A DNA stretch of 15,706 nt, taken from assembly GCA_021820645.1 (NCBI GenBank), contig JAKADJ010000019.1, positions 1 to 15,706 of the forward strand, given 5' to 3'. The stretch is from Bacillota bacterium. Its GTDB lineage: Bacteria > Bacillota_E > Sulfobacillia > Sulfobacillales > Sulfobacillaceae. How positions within the stretch are numbered: position 1 is the stretch's first letter; every line of letters starts with the position of its first letter. Shown in pieces: positions 8,956-15,481 of this stretch. The notes under the pieces were generated by a model. It was not told the origin of the DNA and did not search any database. It was given only the letters and a program-made list of their open reading frames with translations. A program made the translations under genes and the position numbers.

Positions 8956-10225
8956 ATAACCTCGCCCCCATCGGACACGTGTGTTCGGCCACGTGCGCTT
9001 CAAATTCATGGCGGAAATGCTTCAGGGCGCTGACCAATACCCCGAGGGACGCGTCACCCAGGGGACAAAAGCATTTGCCCGCAATGTTGTCCGCCACGTC
9101 CGCCAAGATCTCCATGTCGTGGGCCTCACCCATTCCCATTTCCAATCGATCCAACACATCGGTCATCCAGTATGTGCCTTCCCGACAGGGAGTGCATTTA
9201 CCGCACGACTCTTCGCGGTAGAACTTAACCAAGCGAGCGGTCGCCCCCACCATACACACCTGGTCGTCCAGGACAATACAGCCACCCGATCCCAACATGG
9301 ATCCAGCTTTTACAATGGATTCATAGTCAAGTGGGGTATCCAGTTGATCCGGCATGAGCAAAGGCACCGAGCTCCCTCCGGGGATCACTGCTTTAACCGT
9401 GCGCCCCGGCAAAAGGCCGCCCGCATAATCTTCAATAAGACTCCTTAGTGGCGTCCCCAAAGGGATTTCGTAGTTCCCAGGGCGTTGGACGCGCCCGCTC
9501 ACCGACATAATCTTCAGACCCGGACTTTTTTCGGTGCCCATACTGGTGTACCAATCCGCGCCGTAGGTGACCAAAGGTGGAAGGTTGCAGATGGTTTCTA
9601 CATTGTTGACCACCGTCGGCCCTCCATAAAGACCCGCCACAGCCGGAAACGGAGGTTTTAAGCGCGGATTCCCACGCTTGCCTTCCAGGGATTCCAAGAG
9701 CGCGGACTCTTCGCCACAAATATAGGCGCCAGCTCCCCGGTAGACTTTGAGTTCCAACGAGAACCCGGTCCCGAGGATATTGGCCCCTAAGTACCCGTGA
9801 TCGTACGCCTCTTGAACCGCCCGTTTTAACTGCTCCGCTCCCCGCCGGAATTCTCCTCGGCAATAGATATACGCCTCGGATGCCTGGGTTGCGTAACTGG
9901 AAATAATAATGCCCTCAATCAACTGATGGGGATTCTCCTCAATGAGTTCCCGATCCTTAAAGGTCCCCGGCTCAGCTTCGTCCGAGTTGACTACTAAATA
10001 GCGGGACCGCCCATCATTGGGCAAAAACCCCCATTTCATCCCCGTCGGAAATCCGGCACCACCACGGCCCCGCAATCCCGATTTTTTGACCATGGCCACC
10101 AGTTCTTCCGGCTTAAAAGTCTTGAAAGCTTCTTTCATGGCCGCATAACCACCGTTGGCTTCATACACGTCAATCCTATCGATTCCTTCGACATCAAGAT
10201 TCCGTAAGAGATAGTGTTGCGTCAC
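8936..10225 (-). CDS. nuoF: NADH-quinone oxidoreductase subunit F (NuoF), NADH- and FMN-binding
   Basis: NuoF oxidises NADH, takes the hydride onto FMN and passes electrons to cluster N3. It has 429 residues, typical of the family. The FMN/NADH glycine-rich loop is GLRGRGGAGFPTGMKW at 50-65, followed by NSDEAEPGTFKDRE. YICGEESALLESLEGKRG is also present. The N3 [4Fe-4S] ligands are Cys341, 344 and 347 in ESCGKCTPCREG, with Cys387 in CFCPLGD; Cys385 is an extra neighbouring cysteine. The start is GTG at 10225, overlapping the nuoE TGA by 4 bp (GTGA), with AAGGAAG at 10233-10239. Its presence shows that this complex uses NADH directly, unlike the 11-subunit forms of many Bacillota. Confidence 0.98.
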   Translation of the reverse strand: MTQHYLLRNLDVEGIDRIDVYEANGGYAAMKEAFKTFKPEELVAMVKKSGLRGRGGAGFPTGMKWGFLPNDGRSRYLVVNSDEAEPGTFKDRELIEENPHQLIEGIIISSYATQASEAYIYCRGEFRRGAEQLKRAVQEAYDHGYLGANILGTGFSLELKVYRGAGAYICGEESALLESLEGKRGNPRLKPPFPAVAGLYGGPTVVNNVETICNLPPLVTYGADWYTSMGTEKSPGLKIMSVSGRVQRPGNYEIPLGTPLRSLIEDYAGGLLPGRTVKAVIPGGSSVPLLMPDQLDTPLDYESIVKAGSMLGSGGCIVLDDQVCMVGATARLVKFYREESCGKCTPCREGTYWMTDVLDRLEMGMGEAHDMEILADVADNIAGKCFCPLGDASLGVLVSALKHFRHEFEAHVAEHTCPMGARLYDTVNH

Positions 10226-10689
10226 GACGGCACTTCCTTCGTTAAGAGGGTTTCGGCCTCTTCGGGACGCACGGGGCCCACGAAATGAAGGTCGATTTGG
10301 GTCATGGGAGCTTTGTCACAGGCTGCCAAGCACTCGGCTTCTAAAAGCGTATAGGCTCCATCCGCGGTGGTTTGGCCCTCTTTGATGTTGAGCCGTTGCT
10401 CCAAGTTGTGCATCAACTCGTCCGAGCCGGCTAGGGCACATGATAAGCCGACACACACGTGAATCACTCGTTTACCCACGGGCTCACGATGAAACAACGA
10501 ATAAAAAGACGCCACGGATTCTACATATTGCACCGTCAATCCCATCAGGTCCGCAATATCTTGAATGGTCTGATCCGAAAGCCAGCCCTCCACTAACTGA
10601 ATCCGATGCATTAAGGGCATCAATGCAGAATTCGCCCGCGGAAACTCCGCCTTGGCTTGGCTGGCCCACTCCTTCCACTCCGGTTTCAT
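10222..10689 (-). CDS. nuoE: NADH-quinone oxidoreductase subunit E (NuoE), thioredoxin-like [2Fe-2S]
   Basis: NuoE is the small [2Fe-2S] (N1a) subunit that packs against NuoF in the NADH-dehydrogenase module. It has 155 residues. An N-terminal helical bundle (about 1-70, with SDQTIQDIADLMGLTVQYVE) precedes the thioredoxin-like domain. Four ligands are visible: Cys79 and Cys84 (C-x4-C in VCVGLSCAL), and Cys120 and Cys124 (C-x3-C in AECLAACDKAP). The ATG at 10689 overlaps the nuoD stop by 4 bp, and GGGAGA at 10699-10704 lies within the end of nuoD. Its stop overlaps the nuoF GTG, so D, E and F are likely coupled in translation. Confidence 0.98.
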   Translation of the reverse strand: MKPEWKEWASQAKAEFPRANSALMPLMHRIQLVEGWLSDQTIQDIADLMGLTVQYVESVASFYSLFHREPVGKRVIHVCVGLSCALAGSDELMHNLEQRLNIKEGQTTADGAYTLLEAECLAACDKAPMTQIDLHFVGPVRPEEAETLLTKEVPS

Positions 10690-11882
10690 TTATCGACATC
10701 TCCCAACATAATATCTATACTGCCAATTGCGGTAATCACATCCGCCACCAGACCGTCTTGGGACAAGATCGGCAGCGTTTGCAGATTATAGAAGGATGGG
10801 GTCCGAGCGCGCCATCGATAGGGTTTAGGCCCGCCGTCTGACACTAAATAAAATCCCATCTCCCCGCGTGGACCTTCTACGGCCTGATAGACCTCGCCTT
10901 TTGGAACTGGAAAGCCTGCCGTAACCAGTTTAAATTGGTGAATCAGCGCTTCCATATTCCCGTATATCTCTTCGCGGGGTGGTAACGCCACCTTACGATC
11001 CGAAGTCGTGTAAGCGCCGTGGGGCGTAATCTTGTCCAGGGCTTGCTCGATGATTTTCATCGACTCGTAGATTTCGTCCACCCGAACCCAAAACCTCGCA
11101 TAGGCATCCCCTTCGGTGCGTAATGGCACGTCAAATTCGAATTCCTCATAGGCACTATAGGGTTCGACCTTGCGTAGGTCCAAAGGCAATCCAGTGGCCC
11201 GTAAATTCGGTCCCGTCACCGACCACCCTAAACATTGTTCTTGAGTAATATAGGAGATGCCTTGGAGCCGCTCGTTTATCAAGGGGTTGCCATCAAAGAG
11301 GTTACGGTAAGACTTCATCCACCGAGGAAAATCTTTGACAAACGCATGAACCTTCTCATGAAACCCATCGGGGATGTCATAAGCCAATCCCCCTACCCGG
11401 AAGTAGCTGGGATTCATACGCACGCCAGCCGCGGCTTCTATGAGATCTAAAATTACCTCACGTTCGCGCATCGTATAGAAGAATAGGCTCATGGCCCCAA
11501 GGTCCATGACATGAGTCCCCAACCACACCAGATGGCTGGCCACCCGGGTCAATTCAGAAAACAGCACCCGAATATACTGGGCGCGCTTGGGCACTTCAAG
11601 ATCCATCAATTTTTCTACGGCCAGTACGTAGGCTAAATTATTGGTCATCGGGGCGAGATAATCGAGTCGATCCGTAATGGTATTACACTGCTGATACGTT
11701 AGGCTCTCAGCGGTCTTTTCGAAGCCCGTGTGCAAATACCCAATCACCGGTTCGGCATTGACGACGCGTTCGCCATCTAACTCGAGTCTCACTCGCAGCA
11801 CTCCATGGGTACTGGGATGCTGGGGACCTAAATTAATAATCATGGTTTCTTTATCGATCATGCCACTCTCGGTAGTTGCCAT
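10686..11882 (-). CDS. nuoD: NADH-quinone oxidoreductase subunit D (NuoD), 49-kDa subunit
   Basis: NuoD is the 49-kDa-type subunit, related to NiFe-hydrogenase large subunits, and with NuoB and NuoH it forms the quinone pocket. It has 398 residues and is a separate gene, not a NuoCD fusion. GPQHPSTHGVLRV begins at residue 19. His26 and Tyr75 lie 49 residues apart, as do the quinone headgroup ligands His38 and Tyr87 of the Thermus protein. The hydrogenase metal-binding cysteines are absent, as expected. Other typical segments are YLHTGFEKTAE, GVRMNPSYFRVGG and the C-terminal GSIDIMLGDVDK. The ATG has GAGGAGG at 11892-11898 with 9-nt spacing in the 20-bp gap after nuoC. Confidence 0.98.
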   Translation of the reverse strand: MATTESGMIDKETMIINLGPQHPSTHGVLRVRLELDGERVVNAEPVIGYLHTGFEKTAESLTYQQCNTITDRLDYLAPMTNNLAYVLAVEKLMDLEVPKRAQYIRVLFSELTRVASHLVWLGTHVMDLGAMSLFFYTMREREVILDLIEAAAGVRMNPSYFRVGGLAYDIPDGFHEKVHAFVKDFPRWMKSYRNLFDGNPLINERLQGISYITQEQCLGWSVTGPNLRATGLPLDLRKVEPYSAYEEFEFDVPLRTEGDAYARFWVRVDEIYESMKIIEQALDKITPHGAYTTSDRKVALPPREEIYGNMEALIHQFKLVTAGFPVPKGEVYQAVEGPRGEMGFYLVSDGGPKPYRWRARTPSFYNLQTLPILSQDGLVADVITAIGSIDIMLGDVDK

Positions 11883-11902
11883 CCGTATTGTCCTCCTCTC
11901 CC

Positions 11903-12364
11903 CTAATCCACCCGGTTCCCGACTAAGGGATAGTCTTTACGGAGCGGATGCCCCTCCCAATCGTCAGGTAAGTAGATGCGCGTTAACTGCGGATGTCCGG
12001 TAAACACGATGCCAAATAAATCGTAGGCCTCACGCTCGGGCCAATTGGTACCTGGCCATATACTGGTGGCCGACACAATTTCTTCATCAATTCCCACGTG
12101 ACTTTTGGCACGTAACCGCGCAATTTTTTGGGGGTGGAACAGGTGATACACCAATTCAAACCGAGGCCGCGCCGGAAAATAGTCTACCGCCAACACATCA
12201 AGACAGAGCGTATAACCCTCGGTGTTCTTGACATGCTCAAAAAACGCCAACAGCATTTCTTTAGGCACCACCAAGGTCGGCTGGTCCACCGTCGTCACGC
12301 GGGTCAAACTCCCCGGAAATCGGGCTTCCAATCGGTCTAAGATTTCAGGATCATTACGATTCAC
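11903..12364 (-). CDS. nuoC: NADH-quinone oxidoreductase subunit C (NuoC), 30-kDa subunit
   Basis: NuoC is the 30-kDa-type subunit of the peripheral arm and stabilises the Q module. About 153 residues from the chosen start. The C-terminal family signature is complete: [18 protein letters not shown], then [19 protein letters not shown]. No ATG lies near the 5' end. The frame is open to a TTG at 12391 with no ribosome site. The GTG at 12364 has AAAGGCAGG at 12374-12382, 9 nt upstream, and gives an 11-bp overlap with nuoB, so it is preferred. The exact N-terminus is therefore uncertain, within nine codons. It ends 20 bp before nuoD. Confidence 0.93.
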   Translation of the reverse strand: MNRNDPEILDRLEARFPGSLTRVTTVDQPTLVVPKEMLLAFFEHVKNTEGYTLCLDVLAVDYFPARPRFELVYHLFHPQKIARLRAKSHVGIDEEIVSATSIWPGTNWPEREAYDLFGIVFTGHPQLTRIYLPDDWEGHPLRKDYPLVGNRVD

Positions 12365-12884
12365 CGCGGGCCGCCTGCCTTTCTTTTTCAAGCTGTAGAT
12401 ACTTCGGCGGTACGCCTTCGAGAATCATCTCTTGCAGTTTTAAGATCCCAAACATTAGCGCCTCCGGATTAGGGGGGCACCCCGGTACATAAATATCTAC
12501 CGGCACCACGTGGTCAACCCCTTGGATAATAGCGTAGTTGTCAAACACTCCGCCCGATGAGGCACAGGCCCCCATCGAAATCACCCACTTAGGTTCAGGC
12601 ATTTGCTCCCAAATGGTCCGTAAGACCGGTGCCATTTTCTGACTCACGCGTCCCGCCACAATCATGAGATCGGCTTGCCGCGGCGAGGCGCGAAATACCT
12701 CCGAGCCAAAACGCGCCAGATCATACCGAGAGTTCGTCACACTCATCATTTCAATAGCGCAACAGGCCAAGCCAAAAGTCGCCGGCCACAACGAAGATTT
12801 CTGAGCCCAGCGGCCCATTTTTTGCACTGAGGTGAGTAGGATAGATTTTTCGGCTTCTTCTTGTACTGATGGGGCTAATCCCAT
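12354..12884 (-). CDS. nuoB: NADH-quinone oxidoreductase subunit B (NuoB), N2-cluster subunit
   Basis: NuoB holds [4Fe-4S] cluster N2, the last cluster before quinone. It has 176 residues. The four ligands are visible: the tandem Cys41-Cys42 in [11 protein letters not shown], Cys107 in [10 protein letters not shown], and Cys136 in [11 protein letters not shown]. The spacing is standard for the family. The segment [22 protein letters not shown] is also typical. The ATG at 12884 overlaps the end of nuoA by 10 bp. The purine-rich stretch ahead of it (GGGGGGAT) is the only ribosome site and is not canonical. The gene ends with TAA inside the 5' end of nuoC. Confidence 0.98.
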   Translation of the reverse strand: MGLAPSVQEEAEKSILLTSVQKMGRWAQKSSLWPATFGLACCAIEMMSVTNSRYDLARFGSEVFRASPRQADLMIVAGRVSQKMAPVLRTIWEQMPEPKWVISMGACASSGGVFDNYAIIQGVDHVVPVDIYVPGCPPNPEALMFGILKLQEMILEGVPPKYLQLEKERQAARGES

Positions 12885-13225
12885 TGAAATCCCCCCCGAT
12901 TCCAGACATAGGCAAACCCGATCGCCACGATCACAAGGAACACCACAGCCTTTTCAAATCCCGCTTGGTGCAACACTTTAAGGCTCGTTGCCCACGGGTA
13001 TAAAGCCATGACCGCCACATCAAAAATCATAAAAAACATCGCCACCCGATAAAACCTTACAGAAAAGTATCCTACCGGAGCCTCGGGCACAATGCCCGAT
13101 TCATAGGTGGTCTGTTTGAGACCGCCGGGGGCCTTGGGACCAAGCCGCTCCGAGGTAAAGGACATCCCTAACGCCACCACAAAAGCCACCACTAAATACA
13201 ATAACAATGCCGCATATCCAGTCAT
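12875..13225 (-). CDS. nuoA: NADH-quinone oxidoreductase subunit A (NuoA), with FDxE Glu replaced by Ala
   Basis: NuoA is a three-helix subunit at the junction of the peripheral and membrane arms. Its first loop closes over the quinone channel. It has 116 residues from the ATG at 13225; the frame is open to a TTG at 13243 with no better ribosome site. Family segments are [20 protein letters not shown] (41-60), where Ser43 stands at the position of the switch Cys of mitochondrial ND3, and [16 protein letters not shown] (64-79). In the last block the family pattern is FDxE with two acidic residues in TM2 (E. coli D79 and E81). Here Asp69 is kept but the Glu is Ala71 (codon GCG at 13013-13015). 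It is the first gene of the nuo operon, preceded by a promoter, and overlaps nuoB by 10 bp. Confidence 0.97.
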   Translation of the reverse strand: MTGYAALLLYLVVAFVVALGMSFTSERLGPKAPGGLKQTTYESGIVPEAPVGYFSVRFYRVAMFFMIFDVAVMALYPWATSLKVLHQAGFEKAVVFLVIVAIGFAYVWNRGGFQWD

Positions 13226-13232
13226 CAACACG

Positions 13233-13240
13233 CCACCCTT
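13233..13240 (-). promoter_or_regulatory. Ribosome binding site deciding the nuoA start
   Basis: AAGGGTGG on the minus strand, 7 nt before the ATG at 13225. This supports the ATG over the TTG six codons upstream at 13243, which has no purine-rich site at the right distance. Confidence 0.6.
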
Positions 13241-13286
13241 CAATCCGGTCCCAGTCTTGATGCAAGTTCGTTAATTCACATGTAGT

Positions 13287-13315
13287 ATTATACGCTTAAG
13301 ATATTTCGACGTCGA
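13287..13315 (-). promoter_or_regulatory. Predicted housekeeping-sigma promoter of the nuo operon
   Basis: On the minus strand a perfect -10 box TATAAT (13287-13292) is preceded, with 17-nt spacing, by TCGACG (13310-13315), a 4-of-6 match to TTGACA. Transcription would start near 13280, giving a leader of about 55 nt before the nuoA ATG. It lies in the only sizeable gap of the window, directly upstream of nuoA. The perfect -10 and exact spacing are the evidence; the weak -35 suggests that an activator may help or a regulator may act there. Confidence 0.65.
13306..13315. promoter_or_regulatory. 10-bp palindrome overlapping the -35 of the nuo promoter
   Basis: TCGACGTCGA is a perfect inverted repeat covering the proposed -35 element. 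A dimeric regulator binding here would be well placed to control nuo. It is short and could be chance; it matches no operator I can name. Confidence 0.3.
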
Positions 13316-13373
13316 CGCAATCCCCTTTTATTGTGCCAAAATCCCAAAAAACATAGTCTTTTGAAAATACGCA

Positions 13374-14249
13374 CTAGTTTTCCTCCGCGATCCCCTGTAA
13401 TAATTTACGCATGCGGTGATTCACCGCGGATTTCGATAATGGGGGGTGCATGGCTTGGCCGAGTTCCTTTAACGACCAGTCCGGATGCTGAAGCCGCAGT
13501 GCGACCAGGGCTTTGGAGGATTCGGCCCAATGCTGTCCCGCGCCCATCGCCATCAGGCGTCGTAAAATCTCCACCTGGGTTAACCCAGACTCCACGGTTC
13601 TTCGTAAGTTTGCGGTCTCGGAATTAACCAGACGGTTCACCTGGTTTTTCATGTGGCGCACCACGTCGATACTTTCCCACTCCAACATGGCACGATGCGC
13701 ACCAATTTTACCCAGGAGAGAGCGGATCTGGGCCCGGTCTTTGAGGTAAATCAAATAGCCCCCTCGCCGTGGGAGGACTTTGGCCTTCACATGTAGCACA
13801 CTTAACGTCTGCATTGTCAGATCCCTGATGGTGTGATCAGGGGCCCAAAATTCCAGGTGTGCCGCGCCACTTTCCGGATGCGACAGGTAGCCCCGTACCA
13901 AAAAGCATCCGGCCAACCACGATGTTGCACCGGACGACACCGTGACGACGCGTTCAGGCGCATACCCTTTTAACGTGTATTGGATACGTCCCGTCCGATG
14001 CGATTCAAGGCGAGGGTGTAACGCTAATAACTTCATCAAACGGAACCCTCGGCGCGCCATCGCCACATTGTGGACCTTAAGCGTCACCACCCCCGGGCCA
14101 ATCTCGGGAGTCCCGAGCACACCGGAAAGCTCGGCGTAGGCGTCGGTAGGGTTCGGCAAGTTTCGCGACGCTAACTCCGCTTTGACCTGTCGGGAGTAAC
14201 TCCATCCGGGAATCCGGGTCGCTTTACGCGTAATCGGGCTTCGAGCCAT
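13374..14249 (-). CDS. whiA: WhiA, DNA-binding protein with LAGLIDADG-like fold and HTH
   Basis: WhiA is a conserved Gram-positive DNA-binding protein. It controls sporulation septation in Streptomyces and affects division and chromosome segregation in Bacillus. It has 291 residues from the ATG at 14249, slightly short for the family. A degenerate LAGLIDADG homing-endonuclease-like domain occupies about 60-190. The signature VVRHMKNQVNRLVNSETANL (about 195-214) follows, then the C-terminal HTH with LKELGQAMHPPLSKSAVNHR (about 260-279). The usual Cys-Cys near the N-terminus is missing. About 18 extra residues (MARSPITRKATRIPGWSY) precede the family core. The upstream ATG at 14279 has no ribosome site, whereas AGGAGA lies 6 nt before 14249. 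The 5' end overlaps yvcK by 79 bp. Third gene of the rapZ-yvcK-whiA cluster. Confidence 0.94.
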   Translation of the reverse strand: MARSPITRKATRIPGWSYSRQVKAELASRNLPNPTDAYAELSGVLGTPEIGPGVVTLKVHNVAMARRGFRLMKLLALHPRLESHRTGRIQYTLKGYAPERVVTVSSGATSWLAGCFLVRGYLSHPESGAAHLEFWAPDHTIRDLTMQTLSVLHVKAKVLPRRGGYLIYLKDRAQIRSLLGKIGAHRAMLEWESIDVVRHMKNQVNRLVNSETANLRRTVESGLTQVEILRRLMAMGAGQHWAESSKALVALRLQHPDWSLKELGQAMHPPLSKSAVNHRMRKLLQGIAEEN

Positions 14250-15481
14250 AAGGCGTCTCCTATTTTCCCTTCTGCCCATTTGGGCTTTAGACGTAGCAAT
14301 ATTCGCAACAAAGCGCGGGCAAGCTTTTCCGGGTCGTGGCGGATCACCGTGTCCACCGAAAGCAAGCGTTCGGCAACCAAGAGGATAGACCCGAGATGAT
14401 TATCGGTCGGAATGCTCACCGGCTCTGCCCCTTCTTGTCGATACCGTTCCCGTACGCGATCGGGAATGAGCTCATTATTGACCAACACCACTTGAATCAA
14501 CCCCGGACCTACTTGTTTTTCCAACGCCGATACGTGATCGGTCACCGAAAAGTGGTCTGTCTCTCCCGGTTGTGTCATCACGTTAGACACATAGACTTTG
14601 AGCCCCGCACTGTGCCGAATGGCTTCAGCAATCGGTGCTACCAAAAGGTTCGGGATCACAGAGGTATAGAGCGATCCGGGACCCATGACAATCATGTCTG
14701 CCGCCTTGATCGCGTCAATCGCCTCTGCCAGCGGAGTAGCATCGGGGGGATCCATCCAAATCTTCTCGATAGGTAGCGGGGCATGACCGATACGGCTTTC
14801 TCCTTGCACCACCTGCCCATCAGACAGTCGAGCCTTCAACGTCACATTATCCAGGGTTGCCGGCAACACCATTCCCCGCACCGCTAAGACCCGACTCGAT
14901 TCCCGAAGTCCTGTCACGAAGTCTCCGACCACTTGCTCCATGGCTGCCAGAAAGAGATTACCAAAATTATGCCCCGCCAATTCTCCCGATTCAAATCGAT
15001 ATTGAAAAAGTTGTTCCATGAGTGGCTCGGTATCCGCGAGGGCAATCATACAATTGCGGATGTCACCGGGCGGCAACATCCCGAGATCGCCCCGAAGCCT
15101 GCCGGAACTCCCGCCATCATCTGCCACAGTCACAATGGCCGTCAGATTGGACGTGTAATTCTTGAGCCCACGCAAAACACTGGGTAGCCCGGTCCCACCA
15201 CCCAATGCGACGATGCGAGGACCCCTCGCCAGATGCCGCCGCGAATATAAGAGACCCGCCCAACGATCCGCACCAATGGCTTCCGTAAAGGTTTGACTCA
15301 CTCGGACTGTACCCCACAACACAAACAAAAGCCCACCCCATACCAAGATCCACTTGAGAATTGGATGCGAGGCAATAGGGTGAACCACCAACAACAGCGC
15401 ACCGCCCATTGCCATAAATCCTATCGCGACCAGGACCAGATAGCGCTTTAATTTTAGGCCCGGGGTGAGTAGCCGCCACAT
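14171..15481 (-). CDS. yvcK: YvcK family protein (CofD-like, gluconeogenesis/cell-envelope factor), membrane-anchored long form
   Basis: YvcK is a CofD-like protein. In Bacillus it is needed for growth on gluconeogenic carbon sources and for normal cell-wall synthesis; in some species it binds UDP-sugars. The protein has 436 residues. Unlike the roughly 320-residue Bacillus protein, it begins with two hydrophobic segments (about 13-33 and 42-60), so it is probably membrane-anchored. The catalytic-type domain follows: VALGGGTGLPSVLRGL (91-106), DDGGSSGRLRGDLG (121-134), PPGDIRNC (137-144), HNFGNLFLAAM (171-181) and MVMGPGSLYTSVIPNLLV. The last 34 residues after LRLKPKW are basic and lie mostly over the whiA start. 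The ATG follows the rapZ TAG with no gap, with GGAGGG 11 nt upstream. Confidence 0.95.
   Translation of the reverse strand: MWRLLTPGLKLKRYLVLVAIGFMAMGGALLLVVHPIASHPILKWILVWGGLLFVLWGTVRVSQTFTEAIGADRWAGLLYSRRHLARGPRIVALGGGTGLPSVLRGLKNYTSNLTAIVTVADDGGSSGRLRGDLGMLPPGDIRNCMIALADTEPLMEQLFQYRFESGELAGHNFGNLFLAAMEQVVGDFVTGLRESSRVLAVRGMVLPATLDNVTLKARLSDGQVVQGESRIGHAPLPIEKIWMDPPDATPLAEAIDAIKAADMIVMGPGSLYTSVIPNLLVAPIAEAIRHSAGLKVYVSNVMTQPGETDHFSVTDHVSALEKQVGPGLIQVVLVNNELIPDRVRERYRQEGAEPVSIPTDNHLGSILLVAERLLSVDTVIRHDPEKLARALLRILLRLKPKWAEGKIGDALWLEARLRVKRPGFPDGVTPDRSKRS
14256..14261 (-). promoter_or_regulatory. Ribosome binding site deciding the whiA start
   Basis: AGGAGA on the minus strand, 6 nt before the ATG at 14249, inside the end of yvcK. 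It favours this start over the ATG at 14279, which is preceded by no purine-rich motif. Confidence 0.65.

Larger units (their letters stand above)
13226..13373 (-). other. Intergenic region whiA-nuoA
   Basis: This 148-bp gap is the largest non-coding stretch in the window and is richer in A and T than the genes. It holds the proposed nuo promoter, a palindrome over the -35, and an untranslated leader of about 55 nt. The part nearest whiA has T-rich runs (GTTTTTTGGGATTTTGG on the minus strand) but no GC-rich stem ahead of them. I therefore see no convincing intrinsic terminator for whiA, and some read-through into nuo is possible. Confidence 0.7.

Noticed and set aside
8956..9009. Longer NuoG starting at 9009
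   Set aside because: The added 18 residues lie within nuoF and do not fit the family N-terminus; MIRLTIDGQ is the standard beginning.
8044..9448. Long plus-strand open frames opposite nuoG and nuoF (8044-8454, 8461-8880, 8981-9448)
   Set aside because: They are antisense to well-supported conserved genes, give low-complexity His/Arg/Pro-rich translations with no recognisable family, and lack supported ribosome sites.
13264..13284. Possible Rex (NADH/NAD+ sensor) operator near the nuo transcription start
   Set aside because: Only one half resembles the TTGTGAA half-site (ATGTGAA). The second half (CGAAC) does not fit TTCACAA.
13320..13373. Possible intrinsic terminator after whiA
   Set aside because: There are T-rich runs on the minus strand, but the best stem (CAAAA with TTTTG) is very weak, so no terminator can be supported.
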